Of a stretch of 64,000 nt of DNA, positions 38,066-51,035 are shown in pieces. Below the pieces are notes generated by a model. It searched no databases, was not told where the DNA came from, and worked only from the letters and a program-made list of their open reading frames with translations. The DNA comes from Coffea arabica (lineage: Eukaryota; Streptophyta; Magnoliopsida; Gentianales; Rubiaceae). Where the stretch lies: positions 12,356,001-12,420,000 of the forward strand of contig NC_092312.1 in the NCBI RefSeq assembly GCF_036785885.1. The letters run 5' to 3'. The position numbers and the translations under genes were made by a program. Position 1 is the stretch's first letter; every line of letters starts with the position of its first letter.

Positions 38066-40773
38066 ATGACATGGTGCAGTAATGAATCCAATCAAGAAAA
38101 TCTACCCCTCCAAATTGTCCCAGCTCAGATATCTCATGAAAAAAGCACCACTGTTCTCAACTCAAAGCTAAATGAAGTTAAGACTATAGCTTGCCCTTCA
38201 TGCGGCCACCCCCTAGAAGTTCAAGATCAGGTACCATTTTAGTTCTTATCTTTGTATAGCTCTTCATTTACCCAAAATTTTATTTAGTCATAGAAGTTCT
38301 CTTTTTGTTTTTATTTGTGGGAAAATTTGGATTAGACTGGACTACTACAAGATTTGCCAGGATTGCCAGCTGGGGTGAAATTTGATCCATCCGACCAAGA
38401 AATTCTTGAACATTTGGAGGCAAGGGTACTATTGGACAGCCGGAAAATCCATCCGTTAATTGACGAATTTATTCCCACAATTGAAGGGGAAAATGGGATT
38501 TGCTACACGCATCCCGAGAAGCTACCAGGTGAGTGGCGAATAATTGTTCATTTGTCCTATTTTACACAAAATTGTCTTTGCTCAGATTCGGACAAACAGC
38601 GTACCAGAATATATGTGCTTTAGCTTCCTTAAGCTGATAAAATTTCATAAGATTTTCGTGTGTCATCTTAATCTTGTTAGAATTAGTTGGCGGTGATTGC
38701 GTGGATCATAGTCACAAGCTGAAATGTAAAGTGACTTTTATTGCCTTTTTTTTTCTTTTTTTATTCTTACAAGCTATTCTGAGGTTTCTTGAATCCTTTG
38801 GATTTCGTGGAGCAATTTTGCTGGAAAACTTTGGGGGTTTTTCTAAAATATCGTATGATGCGACTTGTGCCTATGGTTTTCTGTGCTGTGACAATTGTTT
38901 TCTGAAAGTAGGAAGTATTCCTTCCATTTGCTTTAGCCTAATTAGTTACAATGTCATGGAGTTTTTATATTGGTAGTTTGTGATTTTTGTTTGCTCCACT
39001 AAAAGATTCTTGGTATTGGAAACCCAACGTTAGTGCGGCTTCAATAGTTTGCCTTACGTTGATTATTTCTTGCTTAAAAGAACAGTGGAAGTAGATTTTT
39101 TTTCTTATGAAATTTGTTTTTTTTTTTTTTTTTTTTTTGTAATGAAACCGAAGTAAAAAGAGTGATAGAAGCTCTTACAATTTTAATGTTTCCAACACAT
39201 ACCTCTTCCTAAAATCTAAATAAATTTTGGATTGTGTTTTACTCATGCTTTAGTGTTTGAACTTGGAACAAATTTTGTAGCCTTTTATGTTAGTCAAGCA
39301 AGTGTTTTTGGCAGAATTATGTAACAAGATGCCGCGTTGTATGGTTGTAAAACTTGACCATCCATGGCCTTGAATGAATTGAAACGTTTTTCTAAGAAAA
39401 TGTGGTATGATATCCCCATATTTTTGGCATTATGGCATAGTAATTGCACAAGGAGATTGATATACGATGGTAGGCTAGCATGCAACCATTTCACGTTCCT
39501 TAGATCATCTTCACAAATTTTTGACTCACAAATGATGTGATTATATATACATATGTGTGTGTGTGTGTGTGGGGTCTAGGTCTAGGTACGGTGATAAGAG
39601 ATTTTACTGAAGAGGATTAATTTACCTACCGTAAAACAGTATTAAGATGAATGAGTTGACTTGTCGATATCCTTGAATCATCTCCTAATTATTTATTTAA
39701 TCCCAGTACTTTGAGATTCACAACATTCCCCCATGAAACAAAATGGTCTTTTGGTCTTTGGTCTCAAATGAAGCAAGAAAGCATGTTCACACCATAATTG
39801 CGATGAAATGTAAATCACAAACTGTTTTGCTTATAGGGGAACTTTCGATTCCATGATCATTGATGTTGTCCTATATTATCATGTACACTGTTGATTTATT
39901 GCACGGGTATGCAGGCTTCCTCAAGAAACTCATTACATTATTGTAATTTAAGCTTAATAGCTAGAGCCCAAAAGTTAACTCTAATCTAACTGTTATTTGG
40001 TCAGTACAGTTCTCCAGCTAATTAATTGTTAGACTATCTTAGTGGCTAATAGTTGTACTTTGATTCAACTCATACACTACTTAATCCTCAGATAAAGCAG
40101 GGCTTGTCAACTGTGGAATGAGTGAACAAGTGACAAATATGTTAAGTGAATGACTTAATATTCTTGTTAATTGCGTGATCATGCAGGAGTAAACAAGGAC
40201 GGTCAAATCCGTCACTTCTTTCATAGGCCTTCAAAGGCATATACCACTGGAACAAGAAAAAGAAGAAAGGTTCACACGGACACTGAAGCTGATGGCGGTG
40301 GTGAAACAAGATGGCATAAAACAGGCAAGACTAGGCCAGTTTTCATAAGTGGAGCCTTGAAAGGGTACAAGAAAATACTAGTCCTCTACACAAATTATGG
40401 CAGGCAAAGGAAGCCTGAGAAGACTAACTGGGTAATGCATCAGTACCATTTAGGCACTAATGAGGAGGAAAAAGATGGCGAGTTGGTGGTTTCGAAGGTT
40501 TTCTACCAAACACAGCCAAGACAATGCGGTGGCTCGTCAAGCATCTCAGAACTCGACAAAAGATCAACATCTTCTGTAAGCCACAGCCATTTGATGAAGA
40601 GTACGAGTAATAACTTCATTGATTATTATCCACATCCCTACAATATTTCGTATAACTTGGGAAGCCAAAGTGGAGATAGTCATAGTTCATCTCAGCTAAT
40701 TCCAAATCTTGTCGTCCATGGTGATGGCTCATCCTTTATCCATCTGCCTTCCAGTGTAAGCAAAGGCAAATAA
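38066..40773 (+). CDS. NAC transcription factor, SND2/SND3/NAC073 clade
   Basis: Three exons: 38,066-38,230, 38,336-38,528 and 40,187-40,773, all with GT-AG junctions and matching phases, giving 314 residues. The start is the ATG of MTWCSNE, because this clade begins MTWC and the upstream open codons lack an ATG. An N-terminal CPSCGH motif typical of the clade precedes a complete NAC domain: [20 protein letters not shown], then [48 protein letters not shown] and ILVLYTNYG, ending [10 protein letters not shown] with [14 protein letters not shown]. The Ser- and His-rich tail should be the activation region. In Arabidopsis these factors act in the nucleus below SND1/NST and MYB46 in secondary-wall formation. 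Intron 2 is 1,658 bases and carries a TG microsatellite (39,542-39,571). Neighbour evidence points to SND3/NAC010 rather than SND2. Expected to be functional. Confidence 0.93.
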
Positions 40774-42280
40774 GGAGGTTGAAGTAGGGAAAATATACGT
40801 TCTCATGCTACTAAGTTCATACAGCGACAATGACACTTTTGCTGGTGGTTGTTGCTTGTTTTATAGTTGTGAAGCATAAGTTATCGAGCTTTACAAATGA
40901 GGGAAGGCAAATAAAGTTATGTTGTTCTATCTTTTTCTCGAAGAGTTGTCCAGTTATTCTTTGATGTCATTAGCCTTATACAATAGGTAAAGAATCCTTG
41001 AATTTTGTAGTTTTGGTTCTTAGGAAGAATTAATATATGTTTTAAATGGTTGCTTGGAGTCCTTATATGTTGTACAAATCTTTGAATTATACTATGTTCT
41101 TAATTTAGTGAAATCTCGTTTCTCACAAAGACCTTATGTGAGCTGTTTTTTTCTGTCTAAAAATGTAAGTGGTGAGGTGTTTCTTGAGTGCGCTACAAGC
41201 GATGCTGCTTTGCTGATTTATCGCTTTTTGTTAGAATATAGAAGAGTTACGCGGTGTACTTTATTTTGATAGTTATCCAAATTTATATGTATATACACTG
41301 TATATACATTTATGGAAATTCAGAATTCCAGGACAAATAAGTGCTAATAAAATATCAAACTTATAATTTTCATTTTCATGACAACCTGAAATGGAAAAAA
41401 AAAAAATTGAGGATAATTTGAGATTGAAGAAGATACAAAGGATTTTGGAGGTGATGCAAAATAGCAATCACCTTGGTGCTTAATTTGAAGCGAATCAGCA
41501 GAAGTAGAACATGTCATTTTAGCTGACACAACCATTAATATAGAACTTGACAAGCAAACACCCAAAAGCGATACTTTTTGCTGTACAACTGAAATATTGC
41601 AAATTGCCTACATCATTGCAAAAACAAGAAACATATATGCATGGTTGTAATTACTAATTAGGGGGAGCCTATCGCTTCTGTTCTGAACGTACTTTCGAAG
41701 TTCATTTTGCAGCCATAAGTGCATGTTGTAACAATTTGGTTCTATAACATATTTTGGCAAATTTACGGAGCGGCAAAGGAACAAACTATGCCCTTTAATG
41801 GTAGATTTTTACAAAGTTATCATGCAAACGAGTCCAGGATATTTTCCCCATAAATGGACTTCAAAACATGGTAGTAGAACTTGAGAAACTGAAGGCGATT
41901 TGAGGATGCTGTAGACATTATTGTTTTCGATAGCAGAAAGAGCAAAATTTTCACACGTCTATATATGTTGCCCTTTTCAAATGTAACAGGTTACAAAGTT
42001 GAAGCCATGGAAGGTTAGTCACAGTTTTACTCGTCAATCACAGGGTGTTCTTATGTTTTGAACGTATAATACCAAACGAAGAAAAATATATAAAGAGAGG
42101 AATTTACTTGGGTAACAAGAAGGGACAGATTTTCCTACTAAAGTTCACTGATGACGACAACAACAGCAGGTCAATTCTTCCCTGCAAGACTTGGACAGGA
42201 AGAAAAATAAATGATTTACTTAGTCGAACAGAACTAGGAGAAGAAAAAGAAAAATATTCCAGCTGCCACAGAATTATTAG

Positions 42281-42834
42281 TGGTGTCAACGGGTTGGTTT
42301 CGGATTAGAATTGAACATTGCGGACCTAGACCCTTTTTATTTAGTAGACTCGGACCCAACTCGTATATCTTACGGGTCTTGATTTTAGAGTTCCGAAATT
42401 GGATCCGACGGTCCCGAGTCAGATTCGAGTATATTCGGAAAGAAAATGTCCAAACTTAAACATTCTAAAATTAAATCCAAAATTAATCACAAATTCAATC
42501 TCCAAATTTAAACAAATCAAATTACAAAGCTAAATCACAAATAACTCGCAATAGTCAATCTAAAACTAACCACAAATCAATCGACAAAGTCATTACTAAA
42601 TTGTTAATTTGGTAAAAGAATGTATTTAGAAATATTTATATTTTAAAATTATTCATATATTGTTCGAATACCGGTCGAAATCCTATATTCTGTATCCTAC
42701 CCTTTTTTGTTAGAATAAACGGGTATAGGTCCGAGTTCGGATCCAGGTATCGAAATTATATTTTAATCCAAACCCAGAAAAATTGATCGAATACGGGTCG
42801 GGTCTAGATCCAAACTCGACCCGTTGACACCCTT
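42281..42834. mobile_element. Inverted-repeat element with GGGTGTCAACGGGT ends
   Basis: The left end TGGTGTCAACGGGTTGG is matched by the reverse complement of the right end (CCCGTTGACACCC). The interior is rich in CGGGTC/GACCCG phrases. TTA lies at both edges but the exact boundary is uncertain by a few bases. No coding frame. Confidence 0.6.
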
Positions 42835-42950
42835 ACATAGGGATTAACAGAAGGAAACGAAAAAAACAATGATTCGTCCCATATTTTTGACAAAATCTCA
42901 TAGGCCAAGTCACTCTGCTTGATTTCATTGATCTCCAAGCGTTTTTCTTC

Positions 42951-43087
42951 TCTTGTTTGGATTGCAATTTTTTCGAGTTTTTGTATAAAATGTATTATAG
43001 CAATTTGATATAAGTGAGGTAAAAAGATTATTGGAAAATATGTTCACAAAAAACGTAAAAAATTTTTGATGAAAAATGGCAACTCAT
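42951..43087. mobile_element. Tourist-like MITE, right end decayed
   Basis: Starts TCTTGTTTGGATTGC. The core TTGATATAAGTGAGGTAAAAAG is present; the right end GGCAACTCATA is altered. Confidence 0.55.
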
Positions 43088-44007
43088 ATAATTTCCTTCA
43101 AATTCCTCATTAATATACTCCATATGAGGAATTTATTGATGTCATAATCAGCCACCTTTTTTTTATATCCAAAAAAAAAATCATCAAATTGGTTTTCACT
43201 CCTCTCAAGTTCATAATTTATAGGTTGTTCCAATGACTAAACGCACAAAAGTTTGAGCTTAGAATAAGGGCTTGGGGGTCTTTTGTTACACGTCTTCATG
43301 TTACATTATGTTACACATCTTTTGTTAGAATAAGGGCTTGTCTTGTCTGAGACTTTTACATGTAGTACCTGTATAAGCCAAGAATGTTGTAATTTTAGGG
43401 ATATAGAAAACGAAATTCGAACCAATCGTCGTGATACGATATGTTGGATTGGGGTAATGTAAAATTTCTTATAAACATGGCAACGTTGGTTTGGAAAGAT
43501 ATATGAATATTGATGTATAGGGGTCTTTATAGTTTTAAACAATCTATGTGAGGTAGTTATGTGAACCTCAATAACATTAGTTTTTCAAATTTTTTTAAAT
43601 TCATAATTGAATCTTTTTTTTTTTTGGAAAGATATAAATTTCTCAACAGACCTACACTACAACTTCCTAGTAAAAAATTAAAAAGAAAAACTAGGTCCAT
43701 TTTGATTGCGGGTTTTGATTTCAGAACCCAAAATCAGCCCAATCATTTTGGTCGAGGCTTTTCCCTCCTCACACTGGGCTATCTAGGCCAAGTTTGTGGT
43801 AGATCCCATTGATTGACCAATGCATGGGACAGGCTAAAACACAAAGCATACATACCAAGATAGCCCAATCACAAACCCACTAAACGGCTATTGGGCAACA
43901 AGAAGATTAAACGGATTTCGCAAGTAAGATTATCCTTGGCAATTTAGCTTCCCATTATTTATAGCTCCTCCAACAATTGCAGGAAACTATTCGCTGGAAA
44001 AAACGAA

Positions 44008-44176
44008 GGCTCTGTTTGGATTGTAAATTATTTGAGATATTTTTACTGTAGCACTTTTTGTGATGTGATGTCTGTGAGATAAAAAGGTAATTGGGAAGAT
44101 AAAAAGGTGCGTTGGAAATTGTAATGATGATATAAGCAAATAAATTTTGGCTAATAAATCTCTATCCAAACAAACC
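44008..44176. mobile_element. Tourist-like MITE, well preserved long subtype
   Basis: Ends GGCTCTGTTTGGATTGTAAA and CTCTATCCAAACAAACCC. Very close to the copy at 15,137. Confidence 0.8.
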
Positions 44177-44215
44177 CTTCGGGTTACAAAGCAAACAATT
44201 GTAATGGGAGCAGAA

Positions 44216-44653
44216 TAAGGGTGTTTCGCGAATCGAGCTGCTCTCGAGCCGATCACGAGCGGCGCGAATACGAGCTCGAGTCGAGCTCATCAATATCAAG
44301 CTTGAGTCGAGCTCGAGCTAATTAATTCGATCTCGAGCTCGAGCTAAAAAACATTGAGCTCGTTGGCTCACGAGCTCAATTATATATATAATTTTTATTT
44401 TTTATTTTAATAGTGAAATTACATATATATCTCTAATATTTTATTATTTGTTAAAAAAATTATTGTTTTATTCATTTTAAAAAATAAATAATTATTTTTT
44501 ATTTTTTTTAAAATAAAATAATAATAATTATTTTTTTATTTTTTAAGCTCGAGCTTGAGCTTGATATTTTGAGCTCGTCGAGCTTGAACTCGAGTTCGAG
44601 CTTCACAAAATTAACTCGAGCTCGACTCAAATTCGGCACGTTTGCACCCCTAA
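44216..44653. mobile_element. hAT-like element, GAGCTCGAG-rich, 8-bp duplication
   Basis: A 438-base element flanked by a perfect AGCAGAAT duplication (44,208-44,215 and 44,654-44,661). The left end AAGGGTGTTTCGCGAATCGA is matched by the complement of the right end (TTCGGCACGTTTGCACCCCTAA). Both arms consist largely of repeated GAGCTCGAG/GAGCTTGAG phrases around an AT-rich middle, so the whole can fold. Eight-base duplications and TAGGGGTG-type ends suit hAT; no transposase is encoded. Confidence 0.8.
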
Positions 44654-45126
44654 AGCAGAATGACCAGAAAACTCAATCTCAATCATCAGAAGGAGCAAAA
44701 GAAGCTGATGGAAGTTGAAGACCTCCTTAAATACTTACCTATCGTATCATAAAATTTTGACATAATCTGCGAGGCCAACCATCTGCTGCATTTCATTGAT
44801 TTCATCTCCTAAATAAATTGAGAGCAAAGCCTTTAGTGTTTCCGGTTCGATTTCCTGTATTAATTGTTTTACGTAAAAAAACATTGTTGGCATATTAAAT
44901 CAAGACTCAAAAATAGAAATTTGAATATTATTGTTTAGCAGTTTTTCAATCAAGTTAAGGTTTTAAAAATTCTATTTTTTTTTTACTTTTTTAAAAAAGT
45001 GTAAGTCGGAGATTTCGAATTCGAGAATTTTGACTTACATTCCCTTTTTTCGTATCACTCAACTCATCCCTTCCCCCAATTAATAATTCTAATTGAGTCA
45101 AATTATAGTAATTTTATTATTTAGAA

Positions 45127-46109
45127 GGGATAATTTCAAAAACCTCCCTTGAGGTTTCTGACAATTTCACTCGACTCCCCTTAGATTTAAAAAATTACAC
45201 TTATCTCCCTTGACATAGTAAAATACCTATAATGCCCTCCACTTGGTAGACAATTTTAAATTTACGGCAATAAATTTACAAAATCCAAAAAAATCCAATT
45301 TTTTGTCTCTTATTTATTTTCACTCCTCTCTTTTCTAATTAATATAACATCTTTGTATTATTTTCAATTTTGTGGATATTAGCCAATTGAAATTACAAAA
45401 TCAATAGAAAGAGTAGATTATGTGTCAAATTAGAAGGAAATAAAGAGACTCGTAGTGATACAAAAATAAATAATGAAATTGATGAAATTAGAAGAACTAA
45501 AGATGTAGAATTTGTCATATTTTGTTTTTTCTCAAGAAAATCTTTTATAAAATGTCAATAATTACATAAGAATTTCTTTCACTGGAGTAGAAATTTTTTA
45601 TTATGGAAATAAAATTTATTCTCTACTTTTGAGATATTAAGATTGATAACGCCATAGGATGGTTATAATGGCAATTCTAAGTCAGACTAGCTTGTATTAA
45701 AAAGGTATTTAAGCATTGACATTTAATTTTGGGGTACAACTGGTTGTCAATGGGGTTTGTGTGTGTATTTTTTTCTTTTTTCTTTTTTTGCGTGACAAGC
45801 ATTGATACTGTATATGCAATTTGAAATTTTTTAATTGGTTATTTGGTTTTAAAATTTATGTTTGAATGATTATTAGGAATTAGTGTTGTTGATTTATGTA
45901 AAGTATGAAAAAAATGATTGAGTATACTATATTTTTTTTCTTAGTTTTATACAAAAGGGCAATTTAGGATTTTTATAAGAAAATCTATCTTATTGAACCT
46001 ACATTGTTACTAAACATTAAAAGTAAGGGAGGTATATATAATTTTTAAAACCTAAGTGAAGCTCTCTATAATTGTTAAAAACCAAAAGGGAGGTTTGTGA
46101 AATTATCCC
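45127..46109. mobile_element. Foldback element with 9-bp duplication, type GGGATAATT
   Basis: The 983-base element runs from GGGATAATTTCAAAAACCTC to its complement (GAGGTTTGTGAAATTATCCC) and is flanked by a perfect TATTTAGAA duplication (45,118-45,126 and 46,110-46,118). Terminal repeats extend about 100 bases. Nine-base duplications point to a Mutator-like mechanism. No transposase frame remains. The element at 53,146 shares its ends and its target. Confidence 0.85.
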
Positions 46110-46539
46110 TATTTAGAAATTGGTGTTTCCTATCACTCAACCCATCCAAGTTTCAGACATCTATAGATGTATCTATAGAAGTATAGACCTATCTATAGAT
46201 GTATGAAATCACATTTTCATACATCCAAGTTTTTATTTTAAATTTTTATAGGGACTGTTTTTTTTTTTTTTTTGGGTGTTTGGTACAAATAGGGATAGAG
46301 CTGGTTAACATTAAATACAATACAGAAGGAATGCTCGACTTCTTGTTCGTTAATCTGCATAACTCTGACGAAATTGAACTATATTCTCTGCGTCGATCAA
46401 GTTTAGGAACTTAAGTTTCAATTAGCTACACGAGTTGAATCCCATACATCACAAAGCAGATTAATTCCGCAAAATCTTTGAAGCAATCTGTAATTCCAAA
46501 TTGTAGAAGGTAAAAGATGAAATCAAATGCAGTAGTAGC

Positions 46540-49500
46540 TCATAATTGGCTAGTCATAGCTGACGCAAATCCGAAATCCTTCTTCATGGACGTGCAGAAA
46601 GTATTGATTCTAGGAGTAGTATAAGGCCCCTCAAGTAAACCTTTGGCCATAAATCTATATGCGGCTTCTGTAAGGTGAATGCCATCCCAACTGATATATA
46701 GAGAAGGCCAAGCACAAGCAGTAGACGCTGGTTCTCCACATTGCGCTGAAAAATTATAATTGTAAGGGGGACCTCCATCGCCGCAACAGGCCATAAGCGA
46801 TCTTCCTCCGAAACCTGAAAAAGGGGTGGTCAGGGAATTGAGTCTCCTACATACAACTATCACGATATCAACTTACCGTAATCAGAATGATGATGAAGAT
46901 GATAATTATACGAATAATACAAGGAAAAATCACATGCCTAGATGTCGTTGTTTCGTACTTTAATTGGATTCTCTAGTTTGGAATTGAAACAGTGCTATAT
47001 ATCTACATCTGAAAGAGATCAAACAGAGAATCTAGGAATTTCATTTTGGCCGGTGATTTCTTTAATTGGTTTCTCCTTTGGACGGTGAAAATGTTGTTTC
47101 CAAAATCATTGAGATACATTTCCTTGAGGTATCAATTTGGGTGCCAAAAGAGCCCGTGATCCCGATTTTGACCAAATTGATCCGCCTTTGTTTAACAAGC
47201 AATTTGCAATATCAGTTGCATTAAACCAGGAATAATGGAGTTGAGAATTACCGTTTTGTTCCGGAGAACGAAAAAGCTGCATCAGAGGATTGAAATAATC
47301 GGCATACAATATGAGTGCATCTGGGTGATTTGCTCGAACTCCATTCAGCTCTTCTTGAAGTAGTTCATTGTGATAATTGGAAAAATCGTTCAACCAACTC
47401 AGGCAGCCTGTTGCTGTATCATAATCTTCTTTGTTTGAACTCTTGAAATAGGTTAACATCGCTGGCGAGCATCCATCAGGCAATAGACCATTCACCATTA
47501 TGTTTACCACTCCCAGGTCTATCAATTCCTACATCAGGAGCTCCCCAAAAAAAAATTAAAATCCTCCGTCAGGAATATAAATCAATATCATGCACATACT
47601 AGCCCTTTAACCATGTAACGTTCGTGAAAGAAAGAATCCCGAGTTAAAGAGTGGCAACGATGCAATGTAGCATAAGACCAGAAAAGAATGCCTAAAAGTT
47701 TTTTTTTTCCCCAGCAAACAACACTGAAAAGATTCTGGAGCTGAAATGTTGTTAGAAAAAGAAATGTGCAAGTCAGAATGCTGCATAGCGCCGTGAGGTG
47801 TTGAAGGTGGCAAACCTGACTAAATATATATATATTTTTTCTTTTAGTTGTTCCCTTAAGAAAGAGAAAAAAAAAAGTAGAACTTTGAGCAATAAAAACA
47901 AATAGGGAAAAATTCTTACGTTAATGGCAGACCTAGTGGCACTAATAACCAAAGGAACCAAGGATTTTGTCTCCTCCAAGCTTTTTCCTTGCAGAAATGC
48001 TTTGCCATAATCGTTGCCACCGAATCCCATAAGAAAGAGCGAGCTTTTGAAAACTTCGCTACAGCCTGCGAATGACTCCCCCATGAGCTATTAACGTTAA
48101 TTTTCAAAGCCATTAATAAATCAGTAACTCGAGAACCTCTCAAATAAACCTTTGGCTTTGGACAGCACACCATCTGAGTCAGCTCAAAAAAATTTTGATA
48201 CACACTATGCATTTCCACTTAAATACTTCAATATCCTGTTTTGAGTTGGATTGGGATTATTTTATGCAATTTTCATGGTGCAGTTCATGATTCTGATGTC
48301 TTGAATTTTAATTTGGATTGACAGGAGTGCTGGTGGGACATAGCTTTAAATCAATGTTTCACTTTTTACACGTTATTTTATTAGTGTTTATACCTATTGC
48401 ATTTGTGACGATGCATATACGTACATATTGGAAATCAACAATCCAAGATACACACACCAAATAAGGTTGAGGGTGGCAATTGTCCCCATAGAAGTTCGAT
48501 GATTATTTGTTTGACTTAGAAATCTTGAAAGTTTTTATATTCGCACCATTTTTGCCAACCTCCTCACCTCTATCTACTCCACCCACTAAATTTTGGAAAC
48601 TCCTCTCGTCGCTACCTTAAGATGTGTTCGACCATTTCAAATTAAAAGCAGCTGTCACCAAAAAGTATGGAGAATGTGAATTATGATGTTCATAATAAAT
48701 TTGAGCAAACAAAACAAATTTATTCAATGTATGACATATGCGTCTCCTATCACATCTATCGCTAAATATATTAGTGAGATCGACTAACATTTATGCATTT
48801 GTAAGTTTATATATACCCTCCAATTTTGTCTTCTTTTAGACCGCGACTTCATTGGTTACTGGACAGAACCACCGGGGCCACGTTGACAGCGGAGTTTGTG
48901 TTTATAAGAAATTGAAGATCATGAGGTCTTCTTCCAAATAAATACACTTTTAATTTGGAAGTTTGGTTTAAACTCGTATTTTGTACATGGGCTGCCCTTA
49001 CCATAGACTCTCCTCTCTTCCCGTCTTATTTTCGGCATAAAGATGGAGAATGGAATTTTAAAATGTTTGGGGACCAAAATATCATTTACTTGACTCCGTA
49101 GGGGAAGTTTTGCCCAAAATTTGGGATGAAAAGGTGAGGTTTCTTTATAAACATCATGGACTACTTCAGCAGTTTTGAGTATTTTGGCTTACAAGCACGT
49201 CCGGGGAAAAGAAAAACAACTCATGATTTTTCAGTGAGAGATGTTATATCAGCCGTGTGCCTTTTTTTTTTTTTTTTTTCCCTAAAGGAAGTGTCAATGT
49301 TAAGTTATTTAGAAAAAAATCTCTAGGTTTTCTGTGCTATTTGGTAGGGAAAATTAGCAATTTGATCCATTTTATTTAATTTTTTTTAACCTCTCACCTC
49401 TCCCTATACTTTTTGGACTTTCAATCATCAAATCTAAAATTCGAACTGTGAACCTAACAATTAAAAGAATTCTAAGAGATCTCTCTCTCTGGATCATTGA

Positions 49501-50923
49501 GTCAAGGAAATTTTTTGTGGAGATACCCGACCCGAAATTCAGGGGAATTAAAGGAACATGCTGGTCATGTTTATAACACGAAATTGGTCAATCTCCCCTA
49601 GCACGTTGAACCTCGTTCAACTTGCGGGGTCATATTTCCCTCTAAACTGATTCTTTGGATTTTAATGCATATGTCTCTTTTTTTTTAAGTAAAGATTAAT
49701 GCATATCTTGGAAAGAATAGAAAAAAAAAAATAATACGTGGCTGTTGATGTCTAATGTGTCATGTCATACAACCACCATAGGACACCGACCGTAGTACAT
49801 GCATGCCATTTCTTTCTGACAGTTTCTTACGAAAGTAAGAATTTTTGGAGTACATGGCAGACATAAATTTGAGCAGAAAATATCCGACACATCTTGCACG
49901 TGGCTACTTTATTTTTGCTTTTTTGACTCTTCAACTCATGAGCTTATTGATTTGGTATAATAGTCCTAAATATTTTTTTAAAAAAATAATAATAAAATAA
50001 AAAAAAAACACCTGATCTCCAACGAATTGCATATTTAGATGGTAAACATTGGAAAATCATGCCATATCAACTTAAAATATGCGTCGTTCTCAATCCCTAA
50101 ACATCTTTAAGCCTTTTTTTTTTTTTTTTTGTTCTTTGAGGATAATAAAAAAAAAGATAAGAATTCTCGTCCAACACGAGTAGCTGGGCTTTGAAACCAT
50201 TTTTCCGTCTGGACAAGAAATACTTACTTGAGGAATTGCAAAGAGATGGCAGCAGCCCTTTGAACCACCTGAGTTGGGTACTCATAGAGATATTAGCCAA
50301 AGTAGAAGAAATTCCTTTTTCTCCATAAAATGGGACGTCAAGTGCTGTAGCTCCTGCAACTGCAAAGTTCAGACCGGCTTGAAACCTTGAGTTGCTTCGA
50401 TGATTCGCGCCCCTAAGATACGGTGGAACCGGTGGAAGTCCATAGTATTCAGCTGCAAAAGACGACGCATGGATAAGTAAAAGATCACTCCTACTTATGC
50501 TAGTTCTTCTAGTACCAAGCCCACAACCCTGGGACGTTTCTACCCCAGTGCCGGACGGCGACAAATATGGCCTGAAGAAAGAACATTTTCTAACTTGGTT
50601 ATATCCAGCAATGGATTGTTTATGAGTGGGCGAAGCGCAGAGCTACCTATGAAATCGATTATTAGCCGACCATCGGAGCATCGACCTGTTGGGTGATGAA
50701 AATAGGTCTCTCCGTAAGGAGGTAAGCCGCAGTAGAGTGTTCCTTTGCTCAGATGAAATATAGGCGGGTAAATGGTCGCGTAATTTCCAGTGTCAGCCAG
50801 TGAATCGCCGAGGGCAAAGATTGACGTGAAACAGCCGGAGGCAGTTTTCAGTGAGGACAATAATATGAGAAAGGTGACTGAAAATGAGATGGTTGTTGGA
50901 AGAGATGAAGATGATGAAGCCAT
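46540..50923 (-). CDS. GDSL esterase/lipase, secreted SGNH hydrolase
   Basis: Five exons on the minus strand: 50,923-50,647, 50,452-50,228, 48,065-47,920, 47,528-47,252 and 46,814-46,540. All junctions are GT-AG with consistent phase; the product is 399 residues, normal for the family. A signal peptide (about 1-30) precedes CFTSIFALGDSLADTGN with the nucleophile Ser41. Other blocks are intact: NFAVAGATALD, GFGGNDY (Asn185), and SWDGIHLTEAAY with Asp352 and His355. The exon pattern and motifs match the Arabidopsis At1g28570-At1g28670 group. The same group includes Rauvolfia acetylajmalan esterase, so a role in specialised metabolism is possible, but the substrate cannot be read from sequence. 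Intron 2 is about 2.2 kb. A decayed copy lies just upstream, a sign of former tandem duplication. Confidence 0.9.
48066..50227 (-). other. Large second intron of the GDSL gene
   Basis: About 2.16 kb, AT-rich, with a poly-T run (49,262-49,280) and no recognisable exon or complete transposon. Both splice sites match consensus (donor AA|GTAAGT, acceptor CGCAG|G). Confidence 0.75.
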
Positions 50924-51035
50924 TTCAAATTGTAAATTGTGGTGGCAGGACTTGCAACCTTGTCTTGTATTTGTTCTGTAGTATTCCTGTTTAGTTTATT
51001 TCAAAATTTATGTAGCTTTTCATATATAGCAAAAT
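50924..51035 (-). promoter_or_regulatory. GDSL gene core promoter
   Basis: On the minus strand GCTATATATGAAAAG (51,016-51,030) is a TATA box about 100 bases before the ATG. The MITE at 51,025 begins at this box, so almost all more distal promoter sequence is transposon-derived. Confidence 0.5.

Larger units (their letters stand above)
40774..46539. other. Intergenic region between the NAC and GDSL genes
   Basis: The two genes converge here. The first 500 bases include the probable NAC 3' untranslated region. Then come three inverted-repeat elements (42,281, 44,216 and 45,127), two MITEs, and at about 46,150-46,230 a small cluster of CATCTATAGATG palindromes. No coding sequence recognised. 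Confidence 0.6.

Noticed and set aside
47916-48218. Alternative start of GDSL exon 3 as an independent gene
   Set aside because: The matching frame joins exons 2 and 4 with correct phase through consensus splice sites, so it is an internal exon.
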